A DNA stretch of 64,000 bases from Oceanicaulis sp. HLUCCA04 (GTDB lineage: Bacteria; Pseudomonadota; Alphaproteobacteria; Caulobacterales; Maricaulaceae): the NCBI GenBank assembly GCA_001314625.1, contig LJSH01000002.1:278458-342457 (forward strand), written 5' to 3'. Both the position numbers and the translations under genes were made by a program. Within the stretch, counting starts at the first letter, position 1; every line of letters begins with the position of its first letter. Of the stretch, positions 17,115 through 26,769 are shown piece after piece. Below the pieces are notes generated by a model. That model had not been told where the DNA came from, did no database searches, and saw nothing but the letters and a program-made list of their open reading frames with translations.

Positions 17115-18525
17115 ACCGCGTACGCTGTTCGACAAGCTATGGGACGCACATATTGTAACGCCGGAGAGCCATGAGGCACCGGCCATGCTCTATGTGGATC
17201 TTCACCTTCTGCACGAGGTGACGAGCCCGCAGGCTTTCGCGATGCTGGACGAGCGGGGGCTGAAAGTGCGTGCGCCGCAGCGCACTTTCGCCACGCTCGA
17301 CCATTCCACACCCACCACACCGCGCCGGAAGGGCCAGCGCCCGATCTATATCAGCCCGGCGGCCAAGGCGCAGGTGGAGCGGCTGGAGGAAAACTGTGCC
17401 CGCCACCGCATTCCACTGGCCGGCTGGGGCAGTTCTGACCGGGGCATTGTCCATGTCATGGGGCCGGAGCTGGGCCTGACCCAGCCCGGCATGACCATTG
17501 TGTGCGGCGACAGCCATACCTCTACCCATGGCGCCTTCGGGGCGCTTGCCTTCGGCATCGGCACGACTGAAGTTGCCCATGTGCTCGCCACGCAGACGGT
17601 TCTCCAGCGCAAGCCGAAAACCCTGAAAGTCCATGTCGAGGGGCGTCTGCCTTATGGGGTCGGTGCCAAGGACCTGATCCTGGCGATCATTGCGAAACTG
17701 GGCGCGGGCGGCGCATCCGGGCATGTCATCGAATATTGCGGTCCGGCCATCGAAGCGCTCTCGATGGAAGGGCGCATGACGGTCTGCAATATGTCGATAG
17801 AAGCCGGTGCGCGCGCCGGGCTGATTGCGCCCGATGAGGTAACGTTTGCATGGCTGTCAGGCCGCGATCATGCGCCCACGGGCGCTGCCTTCGAGGCCGC
17901 CCGCCAGAGGTGGAGGCAGCTGCGCAGTGACAAGGGCGCACGCTTTGACCGGGAGGTAAGGCTGGATGCCGGCCGCCTCGCGCCCATGGCCACCTGGGGC
18001 GCGTCGCCGCACATGGCCGCGCCGGTCGATGCGCTGGTCCCCAAGCCGAAAACAGCCGACGATGCAAAGGCACTGGCCTGGATGGGATTTACGCCCGGCG
18101 AGACGCTGATGGGCGAACTGGTCCACACCGTCTTTATCGGCTCATGTACGAATGCGCGCCTGTCAGACTTGCGCGAGGCGGCCTTTATCATGGCCGGACG
18201 CCATGTAAAGCCGGGCGTGCGGATGCTCGTTGTCCCAGGTTCAGAGCGTGTGCGAAAGGCGGCAGAAGCTGAAGGGCTGGATGCCATTTTCCTCACGGCA
18301 GGCGCTGAATGGCGCGAGCCGGGCTGTTCGATGTGCATCGCCATGAATGGCGATAGCGCAAAGCCTGGAGAACTGGTCGTCTCGACGTCCAACCGAAACT
18401 TCGCGGGCCGTCAGGGGCCGGGCGTGCGCACGGTTCTGGCTAGCCCCGCTACGGCCGCTGCGGCCGCCGTTGCCGGTGCCATTACCGATCCGCGGCGCAT
18501 GATGGAGATGTGTGGTGCAGCGTGA
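17092..18525 (+). CDS. leuC: 3-isopropylmalate dehydratase, large subunit
   Basis: Aconitase-type [4Fe-4S] subunit that isomerises 2- to 3-isopropylmalate with LeuD. I place the start at ATG 17092 ([20 protein letters not shown]), 23 nt inside the end of ilvE, preceded by GGAAACAGG. This gives 477 residues, typical for LeuC; a longer open frame upstream is just ilvE read in another frame. Motifs are [33 protein letters not shown] and the cluster cysteines in [15 protein letters not shown] and GCSMCIAMN. Confidence 0.95.
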   Translation: MESASPSEPRTLFDKLWDAHIVTPESHEAPAMLYVDLHLLHEVTSPQAFAMLDERGLKVRAPQRTFATLDHSTPTTPRRKGQRPIYISPAAKAQVERLEENCARHRIPLAGWGSSDRGIVHVMGPELGLTQPGMTIVCGDSHTSTHGAFGALAFGIGTTEVAHVLATQTVLQRKPKTLKVHVEGRLPYGVGAKDLILAIIAKLGAGGASGHVIEYCGPAIEALSMEGRMTVCNMSIEAGARAGLIAPDEVTFAWLSGRDHAPTGAAFEAARQRWRQLRSDKGARFDREVRLDAGRLAPMATWGASPHMAAPVDALVPKPKTADDAKALAWMGFTPGETLMGELVHTVFIGSCTNARLSDLREAAFIMAGRHVKPGVRMLVVPGSERVRKAAEAEGLDAIFLTAGAEWREPGCSMCIAMNGDSAKPGELVVSTSNRNFAGRQGPGVRTVLASPATAAAAAVAGAITDPRRMMEMCGAA

Positions 18526-19093
18526 ACCCGTAACCGAAATCCGTTCGCGCAGCTTTGTGCTGGCCGAGCGCAATATCGATACCGACCAGATCATTCCCGC
18601 ACGGTTTCTCACCACTACCGAGCGCGGCGCGCTGGCCGATGCCTGCTTTCATGACTGGCGCTTTGACGATGCGGGCAATCGCACCGGACATCGGCTCAAC
18701 GTGGTCGACACCGCCACACACGCCATTCTTCTCACAGGCGATAATTTTGGCTGCGGGTCGTCGCGCGAACATGCGCCCTGGGCGTTGCGTGACTTTGGCG
18801 TCCGCGCCGTCATTACCACGCGTGCGGGCGATATTTTCAGGGCCAATGCGGCCATCAACGGTCTGGTCGTGGCCGAGATTGATGCTGAATCGCATGCCGC
18901 CCTGCTGGAGCGTGAAGGCGAGGACGTAGTCGTCAGCCTGGCCGATATGAGTGTTACCAGCGGCAATGTACGCGCCGGTTTCACGCTGGAGCCGTTCGCC
19001 CGCATCTGCCTGATTGAAGGCCATGACGCGCTGGGCTTCATCCTCGCCCGCGAGGACGCCATCACCCGGTTCGAGGCGGCACGTGCGGCCTGA
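18512..19093 (+). CDS. leuD: 3-isopropylmalate dehydratase, small subunit
   Basis: Swivelling-domain partner of LeuC. The start is GTG 18512, overlapping leuC by 14 nt. The 193 residues contain the family motifs [30 protein letters not shown] and [13 protein letters not shown], with the substrate-specificity loop in between. It is the last biosynthetic gene of the ilv-leu operon in this window. leuB, needed for the next step, does not follow; leuS does. Confidence 0.95.
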   Translation: MVQREPVTEIRSRSFVLAERNIDTDQIIPARFLTTTERGALADACFHDWRFDDAGNRTGHRLNVVDTATHAILLTGDNFGCGSSREHAPWALRDFGVRAVITTRAGDIFRANAAINGLVVAEIDAESHAALLEREGEDVVVSLADMSVTSGNVRAGFTLEPFARICLIEGHDALGFILAREDAITRFEAARAA

Positions 19094-19142
19094 GACGGGC
19101 GCTGCCGCGCGGGGCTTTGCCTTACGCGTCCCGGCCTAGTAG

Positions 19143-19165
19143 AAGCGGCGGTTCATCCGCCGCTT
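19143..19165 (+). terminator. Hairpin between leuD and leuS
   Basis: AAGCGGCGG (19143-19151) and CCGCCGCTT (19157-19165) pair perfectly over 9 bp with loop TTCAT. Only a short T-run follows, so it may be a weak terminator that separates leuS from the ilv-leu operon, or a processing hairpin. It lies 30 nt upstream of the leuS start. Confidence 0.55.
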
Positions 19166-19194
19166 TGCCTGATTTGCTGGAAGGTTGTTCCCCC

Positions 19195-21885
19195 GTGTCC
19201 GAGACCTATGATTTCACCGCGATTGAAACCAAATGGCGCCAGCGCTGGGCCGAACGGGACACCTATCGCACTGCCGATCCCAAGCCCGGCGACAAGACCT
19301 TCTATGTCCTCGACATGTTCCCCTATCCGTCGGGATCGGGTCTGCATGTCGGCCACCCGGTCGGCTATCTCGCAACAGACATTGTCGCGCGCTACAAGCG
19401 CATGGCGGGTTACAACGTGCTGCACCCGATGGGATGGGACAGCTTCGGTCTTCCCGCCGAGCAGCACGCCATAAAGACAGGCGAGCATCCGGAAGTGTCG
19501 ACTGCGAAGAATATCAAGACCTTCCGCCGCCAGATGGATCTGCTGGGCCTGGGCTATGACTGGAGCCGGGAGATCGCGACGTCAAAGCCTGATTATTACA
19601 AATGGACCCAGTTCATCTTTGTAAAGATGTACGAAGCCTGGTTTGACAAGAACGCCAACAAGGCCCGGCCTATTCAAGAGCTGCCGATCCCCGACGGGCT
19701 TAAGGCCGCAGGCAAGCTGGCCGTCCAGGACTATCAGGACCAGCACCGCCTTGTGTATTTCGATGATGCGCTGGTGAACTGGTGCGCGGAGCTCGGCACG
19801 ATCCTGTCAAATGAAGAGGTCTTTGACGGCAAGTCAGAGCAGGGCTTTGACGTTGTGCGCGTGCCGATACGCCAGGTAAAAATGCGCATTACCGCGTATA
19901 CAGAGCGTTTGCTGGCTGGGCTAGAAGAGCTCGACTGGCCCGAGGGCATCAAGGACAGCCAGCGCAACTGGATCGGCCGGTCTGAAGGCGTGGAAATCCG
20001 TTTCGCGATTGACGGATCTGATGAGACCGTCACCACTTTCACCACCCGTGCCGATACGCTCTCTGGCGTGACCTTCCTGGCGCTCGCGCCGGAACATCCC
20101 TTGGTCACAAGCCTCATCCCGGCCAGTCACCGTGCGGAGGTCGACGCCTATTGCGAGGCTGCGGCGCGCAAATCCGATCTCGACCGCACGGTTGATGCCG
20201 AAAAGACAGGCGTGTCTTCAGGCCTTTTTGCCATCAATCCCGTCACGGGCACGAAGGTGCAGATATTCGTGGCTGACTATGTGCTCCCGGACTACGGCAC
20301 CGGTGCCGTCATGGGTGTGCCGGCCCACGACGAGCGCGATTTTGCCTTCGCCAGAAAGTACCAGCTGCCCATCGTGCCAGTTATTGATCCGGGCACGGAA
20401 GTGGCGACACGCGATGCCGTGCTTAAGGGAGAGGCATGCTGGACCGAAGACGGCATCATGCTCGACCCGCCTGCGGGCACGCAGGCCGGTCTCTATGAAG
20501 CGGGCCAGCGCTGGCGCGAGGCCCGCGAGGCGGTCGCCAATTACCTGGAGCGCAACGGGCTCGGCAAGCGCGTGGTCAGCTATAATTTGCGCGACTGGAT
20601 ATTCTCCCGTCAGCGCTATTGGGGCGAGCCGATCCCGATCATCCACTGGGAAGATGGCACGCGCTCCAGCCTTGATGTGTCGCAGCTGCCGCTGACCCTG
20701 CCGCATGTCGATGACTACAAGCCCACAAGCTATGACGCGCCTGCGCTGGCGCGCGCGCCCGGCTGGGTGGAAGTGACCGATCCTGATACGGGCATGAAAG
20801 GGCGGCGCGAGCTCAATACCATGCCGCAATGGGCCGGCTCATGCTGGTATCCGCTGCGCTTCATGGACCCGAAGAACGAAAGCGCGCTGGTTGATCCGTC
20901 CAAGGAGAAGGCCTGGGGCGCGGTAGATCTCTATGTTGGTGGGGCCGAGCACGCGACCTTGCATCTTCTCTATGCGCGCTTCTGGTATCTTGCCCTGCAT
21001 GATCTGGGCGTCATCTCGACGGCGGAACCGTTCAGAAAGCTCGTCAATCAGGGCATGCTCACCTCGTTTGCCTACCAGAATGCGCGTGGCGTGATCCTGC
21101 CCGTCGATGAGGTGGAGGAGCGAGGCGAAGGCGAGTTTGTACACCTTCCCACTGGCGACCGCGTGGAGCGGATCGGCGCGAAAATGTCGAAATCGCTGCG
21201 CAATGTGGTGACACCCGATGATGTCGTGGCGCAGTACGGCTCCGATGCCTTCCGGGTCTGTCTGATGTTCATGGGGCCGGTCGAGGGGGGGCGCGTCTGG
21301 GAGACCGACAAGGCCGCCGCATCGCTGAAATTCCTGCGCCGGGTGTGGAACTACGCGAGCTCAGCCATCGCCGGTCCGGCGGCAGAGGAGCCTTCTGCCG
21401 TCACGCTGGCAACCGGCAAGCTGGTCGAAGCCGTGACTGAAGACCTAGAAAACCTGCGTCTCAACACCGCCATCGCCGAGCTGATGAAGTTCCTCAATGC
21501 AGCCGAGGGTCAGCCGGTCACCAAGGACAGTCTTCTCACCTTCCTGCGCGTGCTGGCACCGTTCGCGCCGCACATGGCCGAAGAGCTGTGGGAGCGGGCC
21601 GGGCAGGCAGGCAGCGTCTTCCACGCCGACTGGCCCAAGGCCGATGCCGACATGCTGCGCGCGGCTGTCGAGACAATCGAGATCGTGGTGCAGGAGGGCG
21701 GCAAGAAGCGCGGCTCAGTGCATCTGGCTCCACAGGCGAGCGACGCTGATGTCCGCGCCGCCTCCATGGTCATGCTCGAAGACACGGGCCGGGATGTGTC
21801 GGGTCTGGACGTGAACCGCATCATCGTTGTGCGTGACAAGAAGACCGGCTGGGTGCGGCTGGTGAACGTGCCCAAGGCCGGTTAG
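19195..21885 (+). CDS. leuS: Leucyl-tRNA synthetase
   Basis: Class I synthetase charging tRNA-Leu. I place the start at GTG 19195 (MSETYDFTAIETKWRQRW), with GGAAGG about 10 nt upstream. The upstream in-frame extension to 19117 carries an unrelated sequence across the hairpin. Motifs are the HIGH-box equivalent in PYPSGSGLHVGHP, the editing domain (TTRADTLSGVTF), DWIFSRQRYWGEPIP, and the KMSKS box in GAKMSKSLRNVV. The 896-residue length is usual. Its place behind leuCD links leucine synthesis and tRNA charging; the attenuator upstream senses exactly this charging. Confidence 0.96.
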   Translation: MSETYDFTAIETKWRQRWAERDTYRTADPKPGDKTFYVLDMFPYPSGSGLHVGHPVGYLATDIVARYKRMAGYNVLHPMGWDSFGLPAEQHAIKTGEHPEVSTAKNIKTFRRQMDLLGLGYDWSREIATSKPDYYKWTQFIFVKMYEAWFDKNANKARPIQELPIPDGLKAAGKLAVQDYQDQHRLVYFDDALVNWCAELGTILSNEEVFDGKSEQGFDVVRVPIRQVKMRITAYTERLLAGLEELDWPEGIKDSQRNWIGRSEGVEIRFAIDGSDETVTTFTTRADTLSGVTFLALAPEHPLVTSLIPASHRAEVDAYCEAAARKSDLDRTVDAEKTGVSSGLFAINPVTGTKVQIFVADYVLPDYGTGAVMGVPAHDERDFAFARKYQLPIVPVIDPGTEVATRDAVLKGEACWTEDGIMLDPPAGTQAGLYEAGQRWREAREAVANYLERNGLGKRVVSYNLRDWIFSRQRYWGEPIPIIHWEDGTRSSLDVSQLPLTLPHVDDYKPTSYDAPALARAPGWVEVTDPDTGMKGRRELNTMPQWAGSCWYPLRFMDPKNESALVDPSKEKAWGAVDLYVGGAEHATLHLLYARFWYLALHDLGVISTAEPFRKLVNQGMLTSFAYQNARGVILPVDEVEERGEGEFVHLPTGDRVERIGAKMSKSLRNVVTPDDVVAQYGSDAFRVCLMFMGPVEGGRVWETDKAAASLKFLRRVWNYASSAIAGPAAEEPSAVTLATGKLVEAVTEDLENLRLNTAIAELMKFLNAAEGQPVTKDSLLTFLRVLAPFAPHMAEELWERAGQAGSVFHADWPKADADMLRAAVETIEIVVQEGGKKRGSVHLAPQASDADVRAASMVMLEDTGRDVSGLDVNRIIVVRDKKTGWVRLVNVPKAG

Positions 21886-21957
21886 CGCCACAACATGCTT
21901 GCAGGAAGCCGCATGCAGGCTACCCTCTCGATACACACCTATCCGGGGAGGGACATC

Positions 21958-23682
21958 ATGCGGCATATCTGGCTCGGCCTGCTGGGGGCTTTCGTACTGT
22001 CGGCCTGTTCAAATGGCGCGCAAGAGCGTGCGCCGGAACCGCTCGATGCGACCCTGCGCACACTTGAACAGGGCGAGCTGATCGGCTTCCAACATTCTCC
22101 GGGTGCCTGGGCGTGGCGCGGCGTGCCGTTCGCGGCGGCGCCGGAAGGCGATCTGCGCTGGCGCGCACCGCGCCCCGCTCCCGATTTCAATGGCCGTTTC
22201 GAGGCGCTGGACCATCCCGAGCCCTGTCCGCAGTTTACCAGCGCGCTTCAGGCCTCGTCCGGTGTGGAGCCCGGTCAGCTCGTCGGGTCTGAAGATTGTC
22301 TGCGTCTCGATATTTATGCCCCGGAAGGCGCCAGCGCTGAAAACGCTACCCGTCCGGTCATGGTCTGGATCCATGGCGGCGCGAATGTGTGGGGTTTTGC
22401 CGGTCAGTATGATGGCGCCCAGCTCGCCAGAGATCAGGATGTCGTCGTCATCGCGATCCAGTACCGCCTTGGAGGGCTGGGCTTTTTTGCCCATGACGCT
22501 ATCCGCGCCGACGCGGCGGATCCGCGCGATGCGGCGGCCAATTTCGCGCTTCTTGACCAGATCGCGGCGCTCGAATGGGTGCGCGATAACGCTGCCGAGT
22601 TCGGCGGTGATGCCGGCAATGTAACGATTTTCGGTGAAAGCGCCGGCGGCCACAATGTGGCGGGCCTGCTCGCCTCGCCTCTGGCGTCGGGCCTGTTCCA
22701 CCGCGCCATCATCCAGTCTGGCAGTTTTGACAGCGTCAGCTGGGAAGCGGCCAGCGGGGCCGAACCCGGCCAGTCCAATACATCCGATGAGGTCGCACTG
22801 CGGATCGCAGGCGACGGCTACTCGGTCAACGATTTGCGCTCGGCGGATCTTCAGGCCGTTTTCAATGCCTATCGCGGTGAAGATGGCGCGCCCTTCCTCG
22901 ATCTGCCGCGCATGATCGAGGACGGGGTCACCATACCGCGCGACGGCCTGGCAAACGCCTTTTCCTCGCCAGATACCTTCAACGCCGTACCGGTCATCAC
23001 CGGCACAAACCGTGATGAGATGAAGCTTTTCAATGCGTTCCGCGATGATCTGGTGAACCGCTATCTGGGCTTCGTCTTTGTCAGCCGCGATGCGCAATTC
23101 TACGACACTATCGCTGAATATCAGAGCCGCACCTGGCGCATTCTGGCGGTCGATCAGGTCGCCGCCCGCATGATGTCAGGCGACCATGGCGATGTCTGGG
23201 CCTATCGGTTCGACTGGGACGAGCAGGGGCGCGCCCTGTTTGTCATGGACCTTTCCCATCTGCTTGGCGCCGCCCATGCCATGGAAATACCGTTCATCTT
23301 CAATCATTTCGACTTCTTCGGCCGGCTCGATGGCGCAATGTTCAATGGCAATAATGCCAGCGGGCGTGAGGCGCTTGCGGCGGCCATGGGCGCGTACTGG
23401 GCCGAGTTTGCGCGAACCGGCGAACCCGGCACAGGCGGACCCACCAATCTGGCGCACTGGGAACGCTGGAATGAGGAGGGTGTCCTGATGCGTTTTGACA
23501 GCCCGGACGATAATGGTCAGGAGATCATCACCGGGACGGACAGTTTCGAGAGGGTCGAAGCCGATCTGGCCGTTGATACTCGCCTTAACGACGCGCAGCG
23601 CTGCACCGTCGTCGATGCGATTGCAGCCTGGCGTCCAAGGGGCAGTCTTGATGCCATGCGCCAGCGCCTGGGCTGCGAATAG
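21958..23682 (+). CDS. Type-B carboxylesterase, lipoprotein
   Basis: Esterase of the carboxylesterase/cholinesterase family. I chose ATG 21958, with GGGGAGGG about 6 nt upstream. The protein then begins with a lipoprotein signal peptide (MRHIWLGLLGAFVLSACSNG; lipobox LSAC), so it should be envelope-anchored. Motifs are WRGVPFAAAPEGDLRW, SEDCLRLDIYAPE, the oxyanion-hole HGGAN, and the nucleophile elbow GESAGG with Ser at about residue 228. The rest of the triad should lie in TGTNRDEMKLF (acid) and near GAAHAMEIPFIF (His). The substrate is unknown. The monooxygenase gene 77 nt downstream could act in the same pathway, since BVMO products are esters. Confidence 0.88.
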   Translation: MRHIWLGLLGAFVLSACSNGAQERAPEPLDATLRTLEQGELIGFQHSPGAWAWRGVPFAAAPEGDLRWRAPRPAPDFNGRFEALDHPEPCPQFTSALQASSGVEPGQLVGSEDCLRLDIYAPEGASAENATRPVMVWIHGGANVWGFAGQYDGAQLARDQDVVVIAIQYRLGGLGFFAHDAIRADAADPRDAAANFALLDQIAALEWVRDNAAEFGGDAGNVTIFGESAGGHNVAGLLASPLASGLFHRAIIQSGSFDSVSWEAASGAEPGQSNTSDEVALRIAGDGYSVNDLRSADLQAVFNAYRGEDGAPFLDLPRMIEDGVTIPRDGLANAFSSPDTFNAVPVITGTNRDEMKLFNAFRDDLVNRYLGFVFVSRDAQFYDTIAEYQSRTWRILAVDQVAARMMSGDHGDVWAYRFDWDEQGRALFVMDLSHLLGAAHAMEIPFIFNHFDFFGRLDGAMFNGNNASGREALAAAMGAYWAEFARTGEPGTGGPTNLAHWERWNEEGVLMRFDSPDDNGQEIITGTDSFERVEADLAVDTRLNDAQRCTVVDAIAAWRPRGSLDAMRQRLGCE

Positions 23683-23698
23683 CGCGTCCGGTCACGCT

Positions 23699-23737
23699 TG
23701 CCAGAGTGAAGTGAACAGTGTTCACTTTTGTCTGGCA
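23699..23737. promoter_or_regulatory. 39-nt dyad upstream of the monooxygenase gene
   Basis: The core AAGTGAAC-AGT-GTTCACTT (23709-23727) is a perfect 8-bp inverted repeat. It is flanked symmetrically by TGCCAGA (23699-23705) and TCTGGCA (23731-23737), giving 15 pairs with two 3-nt mismatched blocks. The core resembles an operator for a TetR- or GntR-type regulator. The whole element could also fold in RNA as a 3' hairpin for the esterase gene. It ends 22 nt before the monooxygenase ATG, and no regulator gene is adjacent. Confidence 0.6.
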
Positions 23738-23759
23738 GACGGCGCGAGGATGACAGGCC

Positions 23760-25262
23760 ATGACGGAGACTGCGGCAGACACGCTTGATGTTCTGATCGT
23801 CGGTGCAGGCATTTCCGGTATCGGCACTGCCTGGCATTTGCAGCATCGCGCGCCGCAGATGCGATACGCGATAATCGAGGCGCGCTCGCAGATTGGCGGC
23901 ACGTGGGATCTGTTCCGCTATCCCGGCATCCGCTCGGACTCCGACATGTACACGTTCGGCTATAATTTCCGCCCCTGGGTGGATGGCCAGGTGTTTGCCG
24001 ACGGGCCCAGCATACGCCGGTATGTCACGGCCACCGCGGCAGATGCGGGCATTGACCGGCATATCCGTTTCGATACGCGCGTGAAGTCTGCCAGCTGGGA
24101 CAGCGCGGCTGCCCGCTGGACGGTGAGTGTTGATGGTCCAGACGGGTCATACCCGCTGATCGCGCGCTTCTTGATGATCTGCTCGGGCTATTATCGCTAT
24201 GAGCAAGGCTATATGCCGGATTTTGACGGGCTTTCAGACTTCGAGGGGGAGGTGGTTCACCCGCAGGCATGGCCCGAAGATCATGACTATTCAGGCAAGC
24301 GCGTGGTGATTATCGGTTCGGGAGCCACTGCGGTCACACTTGTGCCTGCGATGGCGGAGAAGGCTGCCCATGTGACCATGCTGCAGCGTTCGCCCAGCTA
24401 TATCGCGGCGCGTCCCTCGCGCGATGCGATTGCCGACGCCTTGCGCAAGGTGTTGCCGGGCCGGCTCGCCTACACGCTGTCGCGGGCAAAGAATATCGGC
24501 CTTGCCATGTTCTTCTTTCAGCTCTCGCGCCGCTGGCCGGATTTTGTCAAACGCGGCGTCATCAAGGCGATCCGCGCCGAGCTGGGCGAGGATTTCGATG
24601 TCGAGCGCCATTTTTCGCCGAGCTATAATCCGTGGGACCAGCGCTTTTGCCTTGCTCCGGACGGCGACTTCTTTGCGGCCTTGAAGAGCGGCAAGGCCAG
24701 CATTGTCACAGACCATATCGAACGCTTCGAAAAAGAGGGCATCCGCCTGAAGTCCGGTGAACTGATCGGGGCCGATCTGGTCATTCCCGCGACCGGGCTT
24801 GAGATGCAGGTCGGTGGCGGCATGGACATCCGCGTCGATAACGAACCTTTGGTGCCATCGGAGAAGATCACCTATCGCGGCATGATGCTGTCGGGCGTCC
24901 CGAATGCGGCGCTGGCCTTTGGCTATACCAATGCCTCGTGGACGCTGAAAATTGACCTGACGGCAGAGCGGGTATGCCGCCTGCTCAATCACATGGAGCG
25001 CGAGGGACACGATTACTGCGTGCCTGTGCCGCCGGACGATATCGAGCTGGCGCCGCTGCTCGATTTCTCGTCCGGCTATGTCCAGCGCGCACTCCCCCAC
25101 TTGCCCAAACAGGGTACCAAAGCGCCCTGGCGGACCTATCAGAACTATGTCCAGGACATGGTGACGATCCGCTATGGCCGGCTTGAGGACGGGCATTTGC
25201 AGTTTCGCAAAGCTGACGCGTCAGCCGCAGCCAGCCCTGAGATTGCCCGCGCGGCGGAGTGA
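23760..25262 (+). CDS. Baeyer-Villiger-type flavin monooxygenase
   Basis: FAD- and NADPH-dependent monooxygenase of 500 residues, similar in layout to EthA-type enzymes. It has an N-terminal FAD Rossmann motif VLIVGAGISGIGTAWHL, then the RSDSDMYTFGYNF segment. The Baeyer-Villiger fingerprint F-x-G-x-x-x-H-x-x-x-W-P is at residues 161-172 (FEGEVVHPQAWP), and the second nucleotide motif VVIIGSGATAVTL is near 182-194. It would turn ketones into esters or lactones; the substrate is unknown. It lies behind a strong palindrome and 77 nt after an esterase gene. Its stop directly abuts that of the next, opposing gene. Confidence 0.9.
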   Translation: MTETAADTLDVLIVGAGISGIGTAWHLQHRAPQMRYAIIEARSQIGGTWDLFRYPGIRSDSDMYTFGYNFRPWVDGQVFADGPSIRRYVTATAADAGIDRHIRFDTRVKSASWDSAAARWTVSVDGPDGSYPLIARFLMICSGYYRYEQGYMPDFDGLSDFEGEVVHPQAWPEDHDYSGKRVVIIGSGATAVTLVPAMAEKAAHVTMLQRSPSYIAARPSRDAIADALRKVLPGRLAYTLSRAKNIGLAMFFFQLSRRWPDFVKRGVIKAIRAELGEDFDVERHFSPSYNPWDQRFCLAPDGDFFAALKSGKASIVTDHIERFEKEGIRLKSGELIGADLVIPATGLEMQVGGGMDIRVDNEPLVPSEKITYRGMMLSGVPNAALAFGYTNASWTLKIDLTAERVCRLLNHMEREGHDYCVPVPPDDIELAPLLDFSSGYVQRALPHLPKQGTKAPWRTYQNYVQDMVTIRYGRLEDGHLQFRKADASAAASPEIARAAE

Positions 25263-26660
25263 TCAGTCCACCCGTTCGACAGGCGGCATGGTCCATTCGC
25301 CGTTCAGCGCGGTCTCCTGCGGCCAGTAGAGACGCGCCAGCAAGGTGAATGCGCCGTCCTGCGGAGCGGGCAGCCAGTTGGCCTCCCGCCCCGGCTCCGG
25401 CGGTCCTGCGTGAATATCCAGCGTGATAGCGCCATCTTCATCCGCGATCAGTGCATCGCGGCTGGAGCGCGCATAGCGTCCGGGCGCATTGGCAATGAAA
25501 TACCCGTCTGCGTCATAGAGCGTGACCGACCAGAACCCGTTGACCGGGGGCATTGCTTCCGGGGCAAAACGTATCCGGTATCGCTGCCCGCCTTGCAGGG
25601 GCTCACCGTTCGCATCGGTACGGGCAGACGGGTAAATAGCGTCTTCGGGCAGATTGGCGCCGAGCCCGTATAGCGACACGCCCGCCCGGTAGGCATAGTT
25701 CTCGCCATAGCGGCCGATATAATTCTCCGGGACGACCCAGCCGGCTGGCTGTTCAGGCCCTTGGGCAAGGCGCTCGCGCGCAATGGCGACCCCGCGCAGA
25801 ATGATCTGAACGGATAATATTCCGTAGCCGGACCAGTCGATTGCCTCGCCCGGACCGGCATTGAGCGCGCGCAGGCGTGCCAGCGCTTCGCGGTCGCCGT
25901 CTGCTGGCGGATTCGCCTCCATCAGCATGGCGAGCCGGTTGAAGAAGTCGGGCGCATCCATGGCTGCAACCCGGTCTGGCGGCGCCGGCATGGACGGCGC
26001 GGCGGCGGGGCGGTCAAGACTGACGCCCTGTCCGCCTGGCATTGACCGGTAAGGATAGAGGCGGACACCATCCTGGAGGCGGTGCACGGTTGAAAGTTCG
26101 GCTTCGCTTTCGATCTCGATGCGTCCGAGCAGCCAGGCCATGCGCGTAGGCGAGCGGTAGAGCACCATGCCTTCGGGGACTTCGCCCTGGAAATCCGGCC
26201 CCGCGATCAGCACGCTTGTCTGTCCATTGCCCAGCGTGCGCACGCCCGGGTCGGCAAACACGTTTGTCCACGCATCCAACCCCTGAAAGAGCCAGTAGCG
26301 CTCCTCCATTGCCGGAATCTCAAGGACAAGAGGCGTGTCGGACAGCTCCAGCCAGGCGAGCGAGTATAGCGTGTCGGCATTGGGCCGCACGACTGCGGTA
26401 AACCCGGCTTCCGGCAGTGTGCGCACATGGGCCAGCCGGTTCGGTGACAGCCCGCTGCGCTCAACCACATCCCGGCGTGTTTCGTCCATCAGGACCAGCG
26501 GATATCCGTATATGTATGACTGGCCGGCAGCTTCCGCGAGTTCCTGCAAGGTCAGTTCGGCCGGGTTGCGCGTCGACCATACCCAGCCTGCAGCCAGCAC
26601 GCCGATCAGGGCGCTGGCGATGACAGTCATCAAGAGGATGGATTGGCGTCTGCGATACAT
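25263..26660 (-). CDS. DUF1254/DUF1214 domain protein, membrane-anchored
   Basis: The 465 residues begin with one hydrophobic segment (SILLMTVIASALIGVLAAGWVW), an uncleaved anchor or signal peptide. The N-terminal half matches the DUF1254 style (YIYGYPLVLMDETRR, RPNADTLYSLAWLELS, YWLFQGLDAWTNVFADPG). The C-terminal half matches DUF1214 (PPVNGFWSVTLYDADGYFIAN and a terminal NWLPAPQDGAFTLLARLYWPQ). The biochemical function of these families is not settled. It probably faces the periplasm. It is convergent with the monooxygenase gene and divergent from the ABC-F gene. Confidence 0.85.
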   Translation of the reverse strand: MYRRRQSILLMTVIASALIGVLAAGWVWSTRNPAELTLQELAEAAGQSYIYGYPLVLMDETRRDVVERSGLSPNRLAHVRTLPEAGFTAVVRPNADTLYSLAWLELSDTPLVLEIPAMEERYWLFQGLDAWTNVFADPGVRTLGNGQTSVLIAGPDFQGEVPEGMVLYRSPTRMAWLLGRIEIESEAELSTVHRLQDGVRLYPYRSMPGGQGVSLDRPAAAPSMPAPPDRVAAMDAPDFFNRLAMLMEANPPADGDREALARLRALNAGPGEAIDWSGYGILSVQIILRGVAIARERLAQGPEQPAGWVVPENYIGRYGENYAYRAGVSLYGLGANLPEDAIYPSARTDANGEPLQGGQRYRIRFAPEAMPPVNGFWSVTLYDADGYFIANAPGRYARSSRDALIADEDGAITLDIHAGPPEPGREANWLPAPQDGAFTLLARLYWPQETALNGEWTMPPVERVD

Positions 26661-26769
26661 TGGCGGGCGTTCCTGTCAGCACAGCACGATCTTGCACCAT
26701 CGCCCGCCCCGGCAGGGCAGCGCAAGGGCGCTGACAGCCTCGCCGCTTTGCGTTATCGCACGCACCATC

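Noticed and set aside
19117-19194. N-terminal extension of leuS
   Set aside because: The added residues cross a hairpin and do not resemble LeuRS. GTG 19195 has a ribosome site and begins the conserved N-terminus.
19100-19194. Possible T-box or leader peptide before leuS
   Set aside because: No T-box sequence, and no run of Leu codons with a start and ribosome site. Only a simple hairpin is present.
22009-23097. Open frame of 362 codons opposite the carboxylesterase gene
   Set aside because: An antisense shadow without ribosome site or domain; the esterase has a complete signal peptide and catalytic elbow.
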